This document shows positions 31,466-42,824 of a stretch of DNA of 64,000 bases, in pieces. The notes beneath the pieces are model-generated. The model was not told the origin of the DNA. It saw only the letters and a list, made by a program, of their open reading frames with translations, and did not search any database. The stretch comes from Flavobacterium sp. (GTDB taxonomy: Bacteria > Bacteroidota > Bacteroidia > Flavobacteriales > Flavobacteriaceae): positions 62,001 through 126,000 of the forward strand of contig NZ_JANJUQ010000045.1 of NCBI RefSeq assembly GCF_024710485.1, in the 5' to 3' direction. The position numbers and the translations under genes are program-made. Positions within the stretch are counted from its first letter, which is position 1. Every line of letters starts with the position of its first letter.

Positions 31466-32995
31466 ATGCAACACAACGTACTTATTTTAGATTTCGGTTC
31501 GCAATACACACAACTTATTGCACGCCGCGTTCGCGAATTAAACATATTCTGCGAAATTTTCCCTTACAATCATTTTCCGGATGATTTATCGACCTACAAA
31601 GCAGTTATCCTTTCGGGTAGCCCTTATTCTGTGAGAGCTGAAGACGCTCCTCATCCTGATTTATCTCAAATTCGAGGCAAAATGCCTTTGTTAGCCGTGT
31701 GCTACGGAGCGCAATATTTAGCACATTTTAATGGTGGTGAAGTAGCGCCGAGTAACATTCGTGAATACGGTCGCGCCAATTTGTCTTTCATCAAAGATGA
31801 TGAAGCCTTTTTTGACGAAATCGCCTTAAACAGTCAGGTTTGGATGAGTCATAGCGACACCATCAAACAATTGCCAACTAACGGTGTTTTATTGGCCAGT
31901 ACCAAAGACGTGGCCAATGCAGCCTATCGCATTGAAGGGGAAAAAACCTATGCGATTCAATTCCATCCCGAAGTATACCATTCTACCGACGGAAAACAGC
32001 TCTTAGAAAATTTCTTAGTCAAAATAGCGGAAGTACCACAAAACTTTACGCCAAACGCTTTTGTAGAAGATTGCGTTAAAGAATTGCAAGAAAAATTACA
32101 AAACGACAGAGTAGTCCTTGGTTTGTCCGGCGGTGTAGATTCTACCGTAGCAGCCGTTTTATTGAACAAAGCTATCGGTAAAAACTTGTACTGTATTTTT
32201 GTGAATAACGGTTTATTGCGCAAAAACGAATTCGAAAACGTCTTGCACCAATACAAAGACATGGGCTTGAACGTAAAAGGCGTAGATGCCACCGATCGTT
32301 TTATGGAAGCTTTAGCAGGAGTGGAAGACCCGGAGGCCAAACGCAAAGCTATTGGTCGTGTATTTATCGAAGTGTTTGACGATGAAGCCCATCGCATCGA
32401 AGATGTGAAATGGTTGGCACAAGGCACGATTTACCCTGATGTGATCGAGTCTGTTTCGGTGAAAGGACCAAGCGCAACCATCAAGTCACACCACAATGTA
32501 GGCGGTTTGCCCGATTACATGAAACTACAAATCGTTGAACCATTGCGCATGTTATTCAAAGATGAAGTGCGTCGCGTTGGTAAAACATTAGGTATTGATC
32601 CGGAGCTTTTAGGCAGACATCCATTCCCGGGACCGGGCTTGTCCATCCGAATTTTGGGGGCGATTACACCGGAGAAAGTTAGAATACTACAGGAAGTGGA
32701 TGCTGTTTTTATCAACGGTTTGAAAGAGCACGGCTTATACGATAAAGTTTGGCAGGCAGGCGCCATCTTGTTGCCGGTGAATAGTGTAGGCGTTATGGGA
32801 GATGAACGAACTTACGAAAAAGTTGTAGCCTTGCGTGCTGTAGAATCTACAGACGGAATGACCGCCGATTGGGTACATTTGCCTTACGAATTCCTGATGA
32901 AAATCTCCAATGAAATTATCAATAAAGTAAAAGGAGTAAACCGAGTAGTGTATGATATCAGCTCAAAACCGCCCGCCACAATTGAATGGGAATAG
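31466..32995 (+). CDS. guaA: GMP synthase (glutamine-hydrolysing)
   Basis: [25 protein letters not shown]...[16 protein letters not shown]; start trimmed from 31397. Confidence 0.96.
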   Translation: MQHNVLILDFGSQYTQLIARRVRELNIFCEIFPYNHFPDDLSTYKAVILSGSPYSVRAEDAPHPDLSQIRGKMPLLAVCYGAQYLAHFNGGEVAPSNIREYGRANLSFIKDDEAFFDEIALNSQVWMSHSDTIKQLPTNGVLLASTKDVANAAYRIEGEKTYAIQFHPEVYHSTDGKQLLENFLVKIAEVPQNFTPNAFVEDCVKELQEKLQNDRVVLGLSGGVDSTVAAVLLNKAIGKNLYCIFVNNGLLRKNEFENVLHQYKDMGLNVKGVDATDRFMEALAGVEDPEAKRKAIGRVFIEVFDDEAHRIEDVKWLAQGTIYPDVIESVSVKGPSATIKSHHNVGGLPDYMKLQIVEPLRMLFKDEVRRVGKTLGIDPELLGRHPFPGPGLSIRILGAITPEKVRILQEVDAVFINGLKEHGLYDKVWQAGAILLPVNSVGVMGDERTYEKVVALRAVESTDGMTADWVHLPYEFLMKISNEIINKVKGVNRVVYDISSKPPATIEWE

Positions 32996-33090
32996 TTTTT
33001 GTTAACCAAAAATAGTTAATGAAAAAGAAGGCAATTCCTATTGCGTTTCAAAAGATTTGTTAACTTTAACGTTAAATAAAGTATCTGTTT

Positions 33091-35109
33091 ATGAAAAACC
33101 GAATTATTTTCTCAATGCTATTTGTACTGAGTGTCACGTTTAATACGTCGGCAAAGCAGGATAAATACGTGAAGCATACTGTAGCTCAAGGGGAAACAAT
33201 TACGATGATTGCGCAAAAATACAAGGTTACACCTTATGATATTTACAAACTCAATCCCGACTCTCAGAATGGGATTGAACTCAACAGCGTATTGTTAATT
33301 CCGCCTACTGTAGCAACATCGACTTTTTCAGCAGAAGAGAAACAAACTACTCCCAAGGCCAAAGGGAATTCGACCACTCATTTGGTACAGCCTAAAGAGA
33401 CTTTGTTCAGTTTGTCCAGACAATACGGTGTTAGTGTTGATGCTATAAAATCCGCCAATGCAGAGTTGTTAAAAGACGGATTGAAAATCGGTCAAACCAT
33501 CAGAATTCCATCTGCAGTTGCACATCAGGAAACTTATGAGAAGCCTGTAACAGCGCCGAAAGAAACTCCAAAGCCAGTAGTAAAATCGGAATCTAAACCT
33601 GAAGTGACAAAGGCAAATGTTACTTATCACACTATCGAACCTAAAGAAACCAAATACGGTATTTCTAAAAAATACGGAATGACCATACAGGAATTGGAGC
33701 GATTGAATCCGGCTATTGTTAACGATTTTCCGGTTGGCTTAAAGTTGGTGATTTCCGGTAACCCTGAAAGTAAAACGGGAGCTGAAAGCAGTAGAACTAA
33801 AGAAGAAACACCAAAAGCACCTACAGTGAGTACCAAAAAATACTTGGAAGAATATGTAGTGCGTCCAAAAGAAACCATCTCCAGCATTGCTAACGATTAC
33901 GGGATGACCGAACAAGAATTAATAGCTTTGAATCCCGAATTGAAAAAAGGCGTTAAGTTGGGTATGATTCTCCGAGTTCCCAAAGGGCAACGCAAAGAGC
34001 CTATCAAAAAAGAACAAGGCAATTTAATGAAGAAAATAAATACTAATGCGAGAAAACAACTCGCATTACTTTTACCGTTTAATATCAGCAAAATTGAAAG
34101 TGATACGGTGAATTCAACCCAAGCGCGTTTGAAGAAAGACAAGTTTCTCAACATGACCTTGGATTTTTATTCAGGTGCTTTAATGGCCATCGATTCGGCT
34201 CGGGTATTGGGAATGAATGTCGATATCAAAATTTTAGATTCTCAGGAAACCAAGAATACGTTTGATGCTGCTTCATTAGTAACCGAAAATAATCTTAGTG
34301 CTATGGATGCGGTAATCGGACCATTCTATCAAGCGAATGTAGAAAAACTGGCTGAAATGTTGCAGTCAACCAATACGCCGGTAATTTCTCCCTTATCCAA
34401 AGAATCAGGGAAGAAGTTCAGCAACCTTTACCAATCCATGCCTTCGTTAGAGCAAATGCGGGCCTCCATTTTCGAGTTTATGAATGCGAAAGCTGGTAAT
34501 GTTGTAGCTGTAGTCGATCCGAAAAAAGGGAGTGTGAAACAGTACTTGCAAGAAAATCAAGCCAGTGCCAGAATCGTCGGATTGTCGGCTAAGAATACTT
34601 TTTCGGCGGATAGTTTGAGAGTTTGCCTGAAAAAAGACAAGATGAATTATGTTGTATTAGCTTCAGAAAGCACCGGGATGATTTTGGCTACTACCAATGC
34701 TATGTTAGCGGCCCAAAAGGACTATCAAGTGCAATTGGTAATTATGGAGCCGAACGAAACCTTAGATTTTGAAGAAATTTCCTTGACGCGATTGACCAAA
34801 TTAAAATTGTTATATCCATCGTTGACCCGTCCGAATGAAAGTGTTGAAGCCAATCAGTTTGATGTCAAATACAAAAAGCTAAACAAGATTATTCCTAATG
34901 CTTTTGCTATTCGAGGTTTCGATGTGACTTTCGATACGTTATTGCGCTTATCTCAGGAGAAAACATTCGAACAAACAATTCAATTCGATGACTCGGAGCA
35001 AATAGAAAGCAAATTCAATTACAATCCTAACAGTACTCACGGCTATTCCAATAGCGGAATTTACATCCTGTACTACGATACTGATTTATCCATCAAAGAA
35101 GCCTCATAA
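33091..35109 (+). CDS. LysM-repeat protein fused to a periplasmic-binding-protein (type 1)-like domain
   Basis: Four LysM-like units (e.g. KHTVAQGETITMIAQKYKVTPYDIYKLNP) then 'KQLALLLPFNISK...FYSGALMAIDSARVLGMNVDIKILDSQ...DAVIGPFYQANVEKLAEML'. Confidence 0.85.
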   Translation: MKNRIIFSMLFVLSVTFNTSAKQDKYVKHTVAQGETITMIAQKYKVTPYDIYKLNPDSQNGIELNSVLLIPPTVATSTFSAEEKQTTPKAKGNSTTHLVQPKETLFSLSRQYGVSVDAIKSANAELLKDGLKIGQTIRIPSAVAHQETYEKPVTAPKETPKPVVKSESKPEVTKANVTYHTIEPKETKYGISKKYGMTIQELERLNPAIVNDFPVGLKLVISGNPESKTGAESSRTKEETPKAPTVSTKKYLEEYVVRPKETISSIANDYGMTEQELIALNPELKKGVKLGMILRVPKGQRKEPIKKEQGNLMKKINTNARKQLALLLPFNISKIESDTVNSTQARLKKDKFLNMTLDFYSGALMAIDSARVLGMNVDIKILDSQETKNTFDAASLVTENNLSAMDAVIGPFYQANVEKLAEMLQSTNTPVISPLSKESGKKFSNLYQSMPSLEQMRASIFEFMNAKAGNVVAVVDPKKGSVKQYLQENQASARIVGLSAKNTFSADSLRVCLKKDKMNYVVLASESTGMILATTNAMLAAQKDYQVQLVIMEPNETLDFEEISLTRLTKLKLLYPSLTRPNESVEANQFDVKYKKLNKIIPNAFAIRGFDVTFDTLLRLSQEKTFEQTIQFDDSEQIESKFNYNPNSTHGYSNSGIYILYYDTDLSIKEAS

Positions 35110-35513
35110 TGCCTACTTCAAAAGTTACTTATTTGGGAGAATTAAGAACCTCTTCCGTTCATTTACAATCCGGTAGCGAAATCATCTCCGATGCGCCCAT
35201 CGACAACAACGGTAAAGGAGAAGCTTTTTCACCAACCGATACCGTGGCTAATGGTTTAGCCAGTTGTATGTTTACTGTTATGGGTATCAAAGCCCGAGAA
35301 ATGGGTGTTGATTTTTCAGGCTCAACAGCCGAAGTGACTAAAGTGATGGCAGCCGATCCGAGAAGGATTTCAGAAATTCACGTGACTTTCAATATGAGTA
35401 TCGAAGCCGACGAGAAGACTAAAACCATTTTAGAAAGAACGGCTTTGACTTGTCCGGTTCACTACAGTTTACATCCGGATATTAAACGTGAAATCGTGTT
35501 TAATTGGAAGTAA
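35109..35513 (+). CDS. OsmC family protein
   Basis: 'PTDTVANGLASCMFTVMGIKAREMG...CPVHYSLHPDI'. Confidence 0.88.
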   Translation: MPTSKVTYLGELRTSSVHLQSGSEIISDAPIDNNGKGEAFSPTDTVANGLASCMFTVMGIKAREMGVDFSGSTAEVTKVMAADPRRISEIHVTFNMSIEADEKTKTILERTALTCPVHYSLHPDIKREIVFNWK

Positions 35514-35752
35514 TTTTGAACGACCAACAAAAACTCCTCATCAAACTCGCCCATACCAAAATGCCCTTCGGTAAATACGAAGGCTATTATCTTATTGACT
35601 TACCCGAACATTATGTGGTTTGGTATTCTCAAAAAGGATTTCCTAAAGGCGCTTTGGGTGAACAATTAAAGTTGGTTTATGAGTTGAAATTAAACGGTTT
35701 AGAAGCCTTGGTGCGCAACATCAAAAAACAGTATCCTAAGAAAGATTTTTAG
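35504..35752 (+). CDS. DUF3820-like small protein (TTG start; exact start uncertain, possibly 35516)
   Basis: 'KMPFGKYEGYYLIDLPEHYVVWYSQKGFPKGALGEQL'. Confidence 0.75.
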   Translation: MEVILNDQQKLLIKLAHTKMPFGKYEGYYLIDLPEHYVVWYSQKGFPKGALGEQLKLVYELKLNGLEALVRNIKKQYPKKDF

Positions 35753-35805
35753 AATGTTAGACTGCTTAGACAGCTCAGATTATTGGATTCTCTTTTTTCT
35801 AAAAA

Positions 35806-37507
<1,702 letters not shown>

Positions 37508-37552
37508 GCAACTAAGTGGTCTTTGTTGCTTCTTACGACTAATAATTAAAAA

Positions 37553-39448
37553 ATGGAACAAAAGAAATTTGATTTTAATTCGATTATCGGTTTTGCCTTA
37601 ATCTTTATCATTATCCTATGGATGATGTATAACAACCGTCAAGACGAAATTAAGGAGGAAGCCAAAGCCAAAACAGAAAAAGCAATTCAAGCCAAAAGCA
37701 ACAAAGAAAATACCAAAGCAGTTGCCCAAACTATCACTGATACTACAGTAGGTGATTCGGTTAAAATACAACAATTGCAAGGCAAATTAGGTAGCTTTGC
37801 TTACTCAGCAACTTTGCCATCTGCTAAAGAAGCCTTTACTACTCTTGAAAACGATTTGGTGATTTTAAAAATTGCCAACAAAGGGGGGTACATTGCAGAA
37901 GCCACTTTAAAAAACTTTAAGAAGTTCGATAAAAATTCGAAAGAGTTGGTTGAGTTGATCAAAGACAACAATGCCTATTTCAATTTACAATTGCAAACCA
38001 AAGACAATCGAATACTTAATACAAAAGATTTATTTTTCGAGCCAACATTAACTACTGTAGACGGCAATCAGGTTTTGTCGATGAAGCTAAAATCTAGCGA
38101 TAACGCTTTCTTGGAATACAAATATGTGTTAAAGCCAAAAGACTATATGTTGGATTTCGATATCCGTACTCAAGGATTGAATTCGGTATTGAATACTTCA
38201 AAACCTGTCGATTTCCAATGGGATATGAAAACGTATCGCAATGAGAAAAGTATCTCTTATGAAAATCGTTATGCGGAAATTGTATTTGAATACGAAGAAG
38301 GAAAAGATGATTATGTAAGTCAAGGCAGAGATCAAGAAGAAACGCCGGAAAAAGTGACTTACATCGCATACAAACAACATTTCTTTACTTCAGTATTATT
38401 AACCAAAACACCATTTGAAAAAGCAAGTTTAAAATCGCATGATTTGGTGCAGGATGAAGAGAAGGACACTATTTTTACTAAAGAGTTTAAAACTACCTCT
38501 GCTTTGGCGTTTAACAATGGCGAGTTAGATTATAAAATGAATTGGTTTTACGGACCTGCCGATTATACCTTGTTAAATAACTACGATAGAAATTTAGATG
38601 AAATTATTCCGTTAGGTTGGGGTATTTTCGGTTGGATTAACAAATTCATTTTTGTGCCTTTGTTTGGTTTCTTGAGTACCTTTATGGGATTGGGTATCGC
38701 CATTATAGTATTTACTATTTTGATTAAGATTGCCATGTCGCCAATTACTTTTAAGTCGTTTTTATCGCAAGCCAAAATGAAAGTGTTGCGTCCTGAGATT
38801 ATGGAAATCGGTGAAAAATTCAGTAAAGATCCGATGAAAAAACAACAGGAAACGATGAAGTTGTATAACAAAGCCGGTGTGAATCCTATGGCGGGTTGTA
38901 TTCCGGCCTTAATTCAGATTCCGTTTATGTATGCTTCCTTCCAGTTCTTCCCGTCAGCCATCGAGTTAAGACAAAAAGGATTCTTATGGGCAGAGGATTT
39001 ATCTTCTTTTGATGAGATTGCGAAATTGCCTTTCCGTATTCCGGTTTATGGAGATCATATCAGTTTGTTCCCGATTTTAGCTTCTATCGCTATTTTCTTC
39101 TATATGAAAATGACTTCGGGTGATCAGGTGATGTCACAACCACCACAAGAAGGTATGCCGGATATGGGGAAAATCATGAAAATTATGATTTATTTATCAC
39201 CGGTAATGATGTTGTTGTTCTTCAATAACTACGGTTCAGGTTTGAGTTTGTATAACTTTATTTCCAACTTAATTACTATCGGTATCATGTTGGTTATTAA
39301 GAAATACTTTATCGACAGCGATAAAATTCACGCTCAAATTCAAGAGAATAAAGCCAAGCCAAAAACAGAAAGCAAGTTCCAAAGAAAGATGAGAGAAATG
39401 ATGGAGCAAGCTGAAGAGCAAAAGAGACTTCAAGGCAAAAAAAAATAA
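37553..39448 (+). CDS. yidC: Membrane protein insertase YidC
   Basis: FNSIIGFALIFIIILWMMYNN...; 60KD_IMP region 'PLFGFLSTFMGLGIAIIVFTILIKIAMSPITFKSFLSQAKMKVLRPEI'. Confidence 0.97.
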   Translation: MEQKKFDFNSIIGFALIFIIILWMMYNNRQDEIKEEAKAKTEKAIQAKSNKENTKAVAQTITDTTVGDSVKIQQLQGKLGSFAYSATLPSAKEAFTTLENDLVILKIANKGGYIAEATLKNFKKFDKNSKELVELIKDNNAYFNLQLQTKDNRILNTKDLFFEPTLTTVDGNQVLSMKLKSSDNAFLEYKYVLKPKDYMLDFDIRTQGLNSVLNTSKPVDFQWDMKTYRNEKSISYENRYAEIVFEYEEGKDDYVSQGRDQEETPEKVTYIAYKQHFFTSVLLTKTPFEKASLKSHDLVQDEEKDTIFTKEFKTTSALAFNNGELDYKMNWFYGPADYTLLNNYDRNLDEIIPLGWGIFGWINKFIFVPLFGFLSTFMGLGIAIIVFTILIKIAMSPITFKSFLSQAKMKVLRPEIMEIGEKFSKDPMKKQQETMKLYNKAGVNPMAGCIPALIQIPFMYASFQFFPSAIELRQKGFLWAEDLSSFDEIAKLPFRIPVYGDHISLFPILASIAIFFYMKMTSGDQVMSQPPQEGMPDMGKIMKIMIYLSPVMMLLFFNNYGSGLSLYNFISNLITIGIMLVIKKYFIDSDKIHAQIQENKAKPKTESKFQRKMREMMEQAEEQKRLQGKKK

Positions 39449-39470
39449 TCTAACAGATTATTCTAAAATA

Positions 39471-39505
39471 AAAAAGGCGCAGTTTTAAACTGCGCCTTTT
39501 CTTTT
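39471..39505. terminator. Bidirectional intrinsic terminator between yidC and the FAS1 gene
   Basis: AAAAAAGGCGCAGTTTTAAACTGCGCCTTTTCTTTT between convergent genes. Confidence 0.85.
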
Positions 39506-39520
39506 CCATAGCAAAGAAAA

Positions 39521-40540
39521 TTATAAGGCAGGTAATAATACTTTATCTAATACGTGAATTACACCGTTGCTTCCTTGAATATCTGTAGTAATGATATTGC
39601 TTGCAGGTCTGGCAGGAGTGAAAGCACCTGTAATTTTAGCACCACCAGTTAATGAGAAAGTAATGTTCTGACCGTTTAAAGTAGGTACTACACCGGCAGA
39701 GGAACCTGATACAATTCCCGATAAAGCTGATGAGCGAACATTACCGGCAACAGCGTGGTACTGTAATACACTTGAAAATTGAGCTCCGGTTGGAGAGATT
39801 CCGGCAGTGCTAAGCTCAGAAAGCAAACTGGTAAAAGCAGCATTGTTAGGTGCAAATAGAGTAGCCGGAGAAGCAGGGGTTAATCCGCTCAAAGCACTTA
39901 AAACAGCGCTCTGATCACCAAAAGCACCACCAGTACTAGTTACCACAGTTTGTAAAGTGTCAAATTCAGGATTGTCAACTACGTGGTCTACTAAAGTTGG
40001 AATTTGTATCACTCTGTTTACAATGTGGATTACACCATTGCTGGCATCAACGTCAGCAGTTGAAACAACTGCCCCTTTGCTGTCAGCACCACCATTGATA
40101 GTAACAGTCGCACCTGATTTTTGCACAAACATGCTTATAGTAGGTGCATTAGCTGCCGTAGTGATTGGTGATAAAGTAGAAACGTAAACTGAAGCAGGAA
40201 TATCTGAGCTTTTGATTTCAGTAGCTACTACATGGTTCAATAAAATGTTTCTCAATACATTCACATCAACATTGTCAACAGTTACTCCGGAACCTAGCGA
40301 ACTGAAGAATGTTTGAAATGCCGCATTAGTTGGAGCAAATACGGTAAACTGGCCAGAACCGTTAAGGGTTGCAGTTAGACCTGTACGGTTCAAAGCTGTC
40401 ACTAATGTTGAAAAGTCAGCATTACCGCTAGCAATTTCAGCAATAGTTTGTTGTTGTGGAGTGTTGTTGTCATCATCGCTGCAAGACAACATCGTTAAAG
40501 CAATACATGCTAAAGACAATTTTTTGATTAGATTTTTCAT
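39521..40540 (-). CDS. Fasciclin (FAS1) domain lipoprotein, two FAS1 domains
   Basis: Lipobox LTMLSC; 'LTVFAPTNAAF' and 'ATLFAPNNAAF', 'GVIHIVNRVI' / 'GVIHVLDKVLLP'. Confidence 0.92.
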   Translation of the reverse strand: MKNLIKKLSLACIALTMLSCSDDDNNTPQQQTIAEIASGNADFSTLVTALNRTGLTATLNGSGQFTVFAPTNAAFQTFFSSLGSGVTVDNVDVNVLRNILLNHVVATEIKSSDIPASVYVSTLSPITTAANAPTISMFVQKSGATVTINGGADSKGAVVSTADVDASNGVIHIVNRVIQIPTLVDHVVDNPEFDTLQTVVTSTGGAFGDQSAVLSALSGLTPASPATLFAPNNAAFTSLLSELSTAGISPTGAQFSSVLQYHAVAGNVRSSALSGIVSGSSAGVVPTLNGQNITFSLTGGAKITGAFTPARPASNIITTDIQGSNGVIHVLDKVLLPAL

Positions 40541-40570
40541 AATAATTTTTTGTTTAATGTTTTGGCTAAA

Positions 40571-40592
40571 TTAGTAAACATTGTTTAACTAA
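40571..40592. promoter_or_regulatory. Near-palindrome TTAGTAAACA-TTGTTTAACTAA upstream of the FAS1 gene
   Basis: 10/11-nt arms with a single-nucleotide bulge. Confidence 0.35.
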
Positions 40593-40866
40593 TTTTGTTA
40601 AAAGATAAACAAAACTTAAATTTATAAATACTTTAACAGTTTTGTTTGACTTTTGAAACACTTTGCTTTTGAGGGTGTTATGTGTTTTTCTTCTATTTTT
40701 CCTTGATTTTTCTTATTTTATCAGTGTCAGAAAAGTTAAACAAATCGAAGAACTTTTTTTAAAATAAATTTAACAGTTGCAGTTGTAATAAAACCCGATG
40801 TTTTTCCGTTACAAGAATTAGTATAAATTTGTACCGAATAAAGCGCTGAAATAAAACCTCACATTT

Positions 40867-41571
40867 ATGAAATATATCTTTCTTTTTTTGTTCTCAAGTG
40901 TTTTTGCCTTGGCGCAGGATTATAATAAATTAGACGAAAACGGTAAAAAGCACGGACTTTGGAAAGGTTTTTATGAAGAGTCTAAACGTCCGCGTTATGA
41001 AGGGACATTCGATCATGGTAAAGAAGTCGGCTTATTTAAGTTTTTTGACGATACCAAAGCCGGAACAGTCATAGCAACGCGTGAGTTCAATCCGAAAGAC
41101 AATTCTTGTTACACCATTTTTTACAATCAAAAAAGCAACAAAGTCAGCGAGGGAAAAGTAGTGAACAAGCAATTTGAAGGCGAATGGAAGTATTATCATG
41201 AAAATTCTCCGGCTATCATGACTTTAGAATTTTATGTGAATGGAAAACTTAATGGTGTTCGCAAAGTGTTTTACAAAAGTGGTGTTTTGGCAGAAGAGAC
41301 TACTTATAAGAATGGAGTGAAAGACGGCGTGTATAAAAGCTATACTGAAAACGGTATTGTACTTGAAGAAACTAATTATAAGAACGGACAATACGAAGGT
41401 AAAGCAACTTTCAGAACAGCCGATAACAATTTGGCAGCTGAAGGTATTTATAAAAACGGAAAAAAAGTAGGCCTGTGGAAAGTGCTGGAGAAAGGTAAGC
41501 TCAAAGACGTTAACATGGACAAGCAAGGGCGCAAATTCCAAAAAAGAGTTAAACCTCTACAAGAAAACTAA
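40867..41571 (+). CDS. Secreted MORN/YwqK-like repeat protein
   Basis: Signal peptide; repeats 'YKNGVKDGVYKSYTENG', 'NYKNGQYEGKATF', 'YKNGKKVGLWKVLEKG'. Confidence 0.8.
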   Translation: MKYIFLFLFSSVFALAQDYNKLDENGKKHGLWKGFYEESKRPRYEGTFDHGKEVGLFKFFDDTKAGTVIATREFNPKDNSCYTIFYNQKSNKVSEGKVVNKQFEGEWKYYHENSPAIMTLEFYVNGKLNGVRKVFYKSGVLAEETTYKNGVKDGVYKSYTENGIVLEETNYKNGQYEGKATFRTADNNLAAEGIYKNGKKVGLWKVLEKGKLKDVNMDKQGRKFQKRVKPLQEN

Positions 41572-41580
41572 ATATTAGCC

Positions 41581-41588
41581 TAATTTTG
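41581..41588 (+). promoter_or_regulatory. -7 box TAATTTTG for mnmA
   Basis: TAnnTTTG match upstream of ATG 41609. Confidence 0.45.
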
Positions 41589-41608
41589 CAACAAATTTTT
41601 TAAATCAA

Positions 41609-42796
41609 ATGAAAAGAGTTGTTGTCGGATTGTCAGGCGGTGTTGATTCCAGTGTTGCTGCCTATTTACTAAAAGAGCAAGGTTACGAAGTGATTGGGCT
41701 TTTTATGAAAAATTGGCACGATGATTCGGTAACTATTTCCAATGAGTGTCCGTGGTTGGAAGACAGTAACGATGCGCTTCTGGTAGCCGAAAAACTCGGT
41801 ATTCCTTTTCAAACAGTTGATTTAAGCGAACAGTACAAAGAGAAAATCGTCGACTATATGTTCAAGGAATACGAACAAGGTCGTACACCTAATCCCGATG
41901 TATTGTGTAATCGAGAAATTAAGTTCGATGTTTTCATGAACATTGCCTTAAGTTTAGGTGCCGATTATGTGGCTACAGGTCATTATTGTCGCAAAGCCGA
42001 AACAGTAGTCAATGGTCAATCGGTATACCAATTACTCGCCGGTAAGGACGGAAACAAAGACCAATCTTATTTTCTTTGTCAGTTATCCCAAGAACAATTG
42101 TCCAAAGCACTTTTCCCAATTGGCGAGCTGACCAAACCGGAAGTGCGTGAAATAGCAATGCAATTAGATTTAGTAACCGCTGAGAAAAAAGATTCCCAAG
42201 GATTGTGCTTTATCGGAAAAGTACGCCTGCCTGAATTTTTACAACAGCAATTGCAACCTAAGGAAGGCTTGATTTATGAGATAGCCGCTGACAGCAAAAT
42301 TTACCGTAAAGAAAAGCCGGTTTTTCATTCTTTAGAAGAGCAATTAGCCTATGAATCCAAAGGAATAACCTATACTCCGGAAGATGGTAAAGTGGTAGGA
42401 AAACATCAAGGTGCGCATTATTTTACGATTGGACAACGAAAAGGACTGAATGTTGGCGGAACCAAAGAAGCGCTATTCATCATTGCTACAGACGTTAAAA
42501 CCAACGCGATTTATACTGGTCAAGGGCAAAATCATCCGGGTTTGTTTAGAAGAGTACTTCGAGTACAGCCTTCTGAAATTCATTGGATTCGAGAAGATTT
42601 AGCACTGAAAAACGGAGAAACCATGCAAGTCATGGCCCGAATTCGTTACCGACAAGCCTTGCAAAAAGCCACTTTATATCAATTCGAAAGCGGATTGTAT
42701 GTAGCTTTTGAGGAACCGCAGTCAGCTATAACCGAAGGCCAGTTTGTAGCTTGGAATATAGGCGATGAATTAGTTGGATCGGGAGTAATTTCATAA
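41609..42796 (+). CDS. mnmA: tRNA-specific 2-thiouridylase MnmA
   Basis: [57 protein letters not shown]. Confidence 0.97.
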   Translation: MKRVVVGLSGGVDSSVAAYLLKEQGYEVIGLFMKNWHDDSVTISNECPWLEDSNDALLVAEKLGIPFQTVDLSEQYKEKIVDYMFKEYEQGRTPNPDVLCNREIKFDVFMNIALSLGADYVATGHYCRKAETVVNGQSVYQLLAGKDGNKDQSYFLCQLSQEQLSKALFPIGELTKPEVREIAMQLDLVTAEKKDSQGLCFIGKVRLPEFLQQQLQPKEGLIYEIAADSKIYRKEKPVFHSLEEQLAYESKGITYTPEDGKVVGKHQGAHYFTIGQRKGLNVGGTKEALFIIATDVKTNAIYTGQGQNHPGLFRRVLRVQPSEIHWIREDLALKNGETMQVMARIRYRQALQKATLYQFESGLYVAFEEPQSAITEGQFVAWNIGDELVGSGVIS

Positions 42797-42824
42797 ATTA
42801 GCACTTTACAAATGGTAAGGCGCT

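Noticed and set aside
31957-32427. Minus-strand 156-aa ORF inside guaA
   Set aside because: Antisense of a highly conserved gene; no signal of its own.
40867-41571. Possible toxin-antitoxin locus (YwqK-like 'antitoxin' naming)
   Set aside because: Protein has a signal peptide and MORN-like repeats, and no toxin gene is adjacent.
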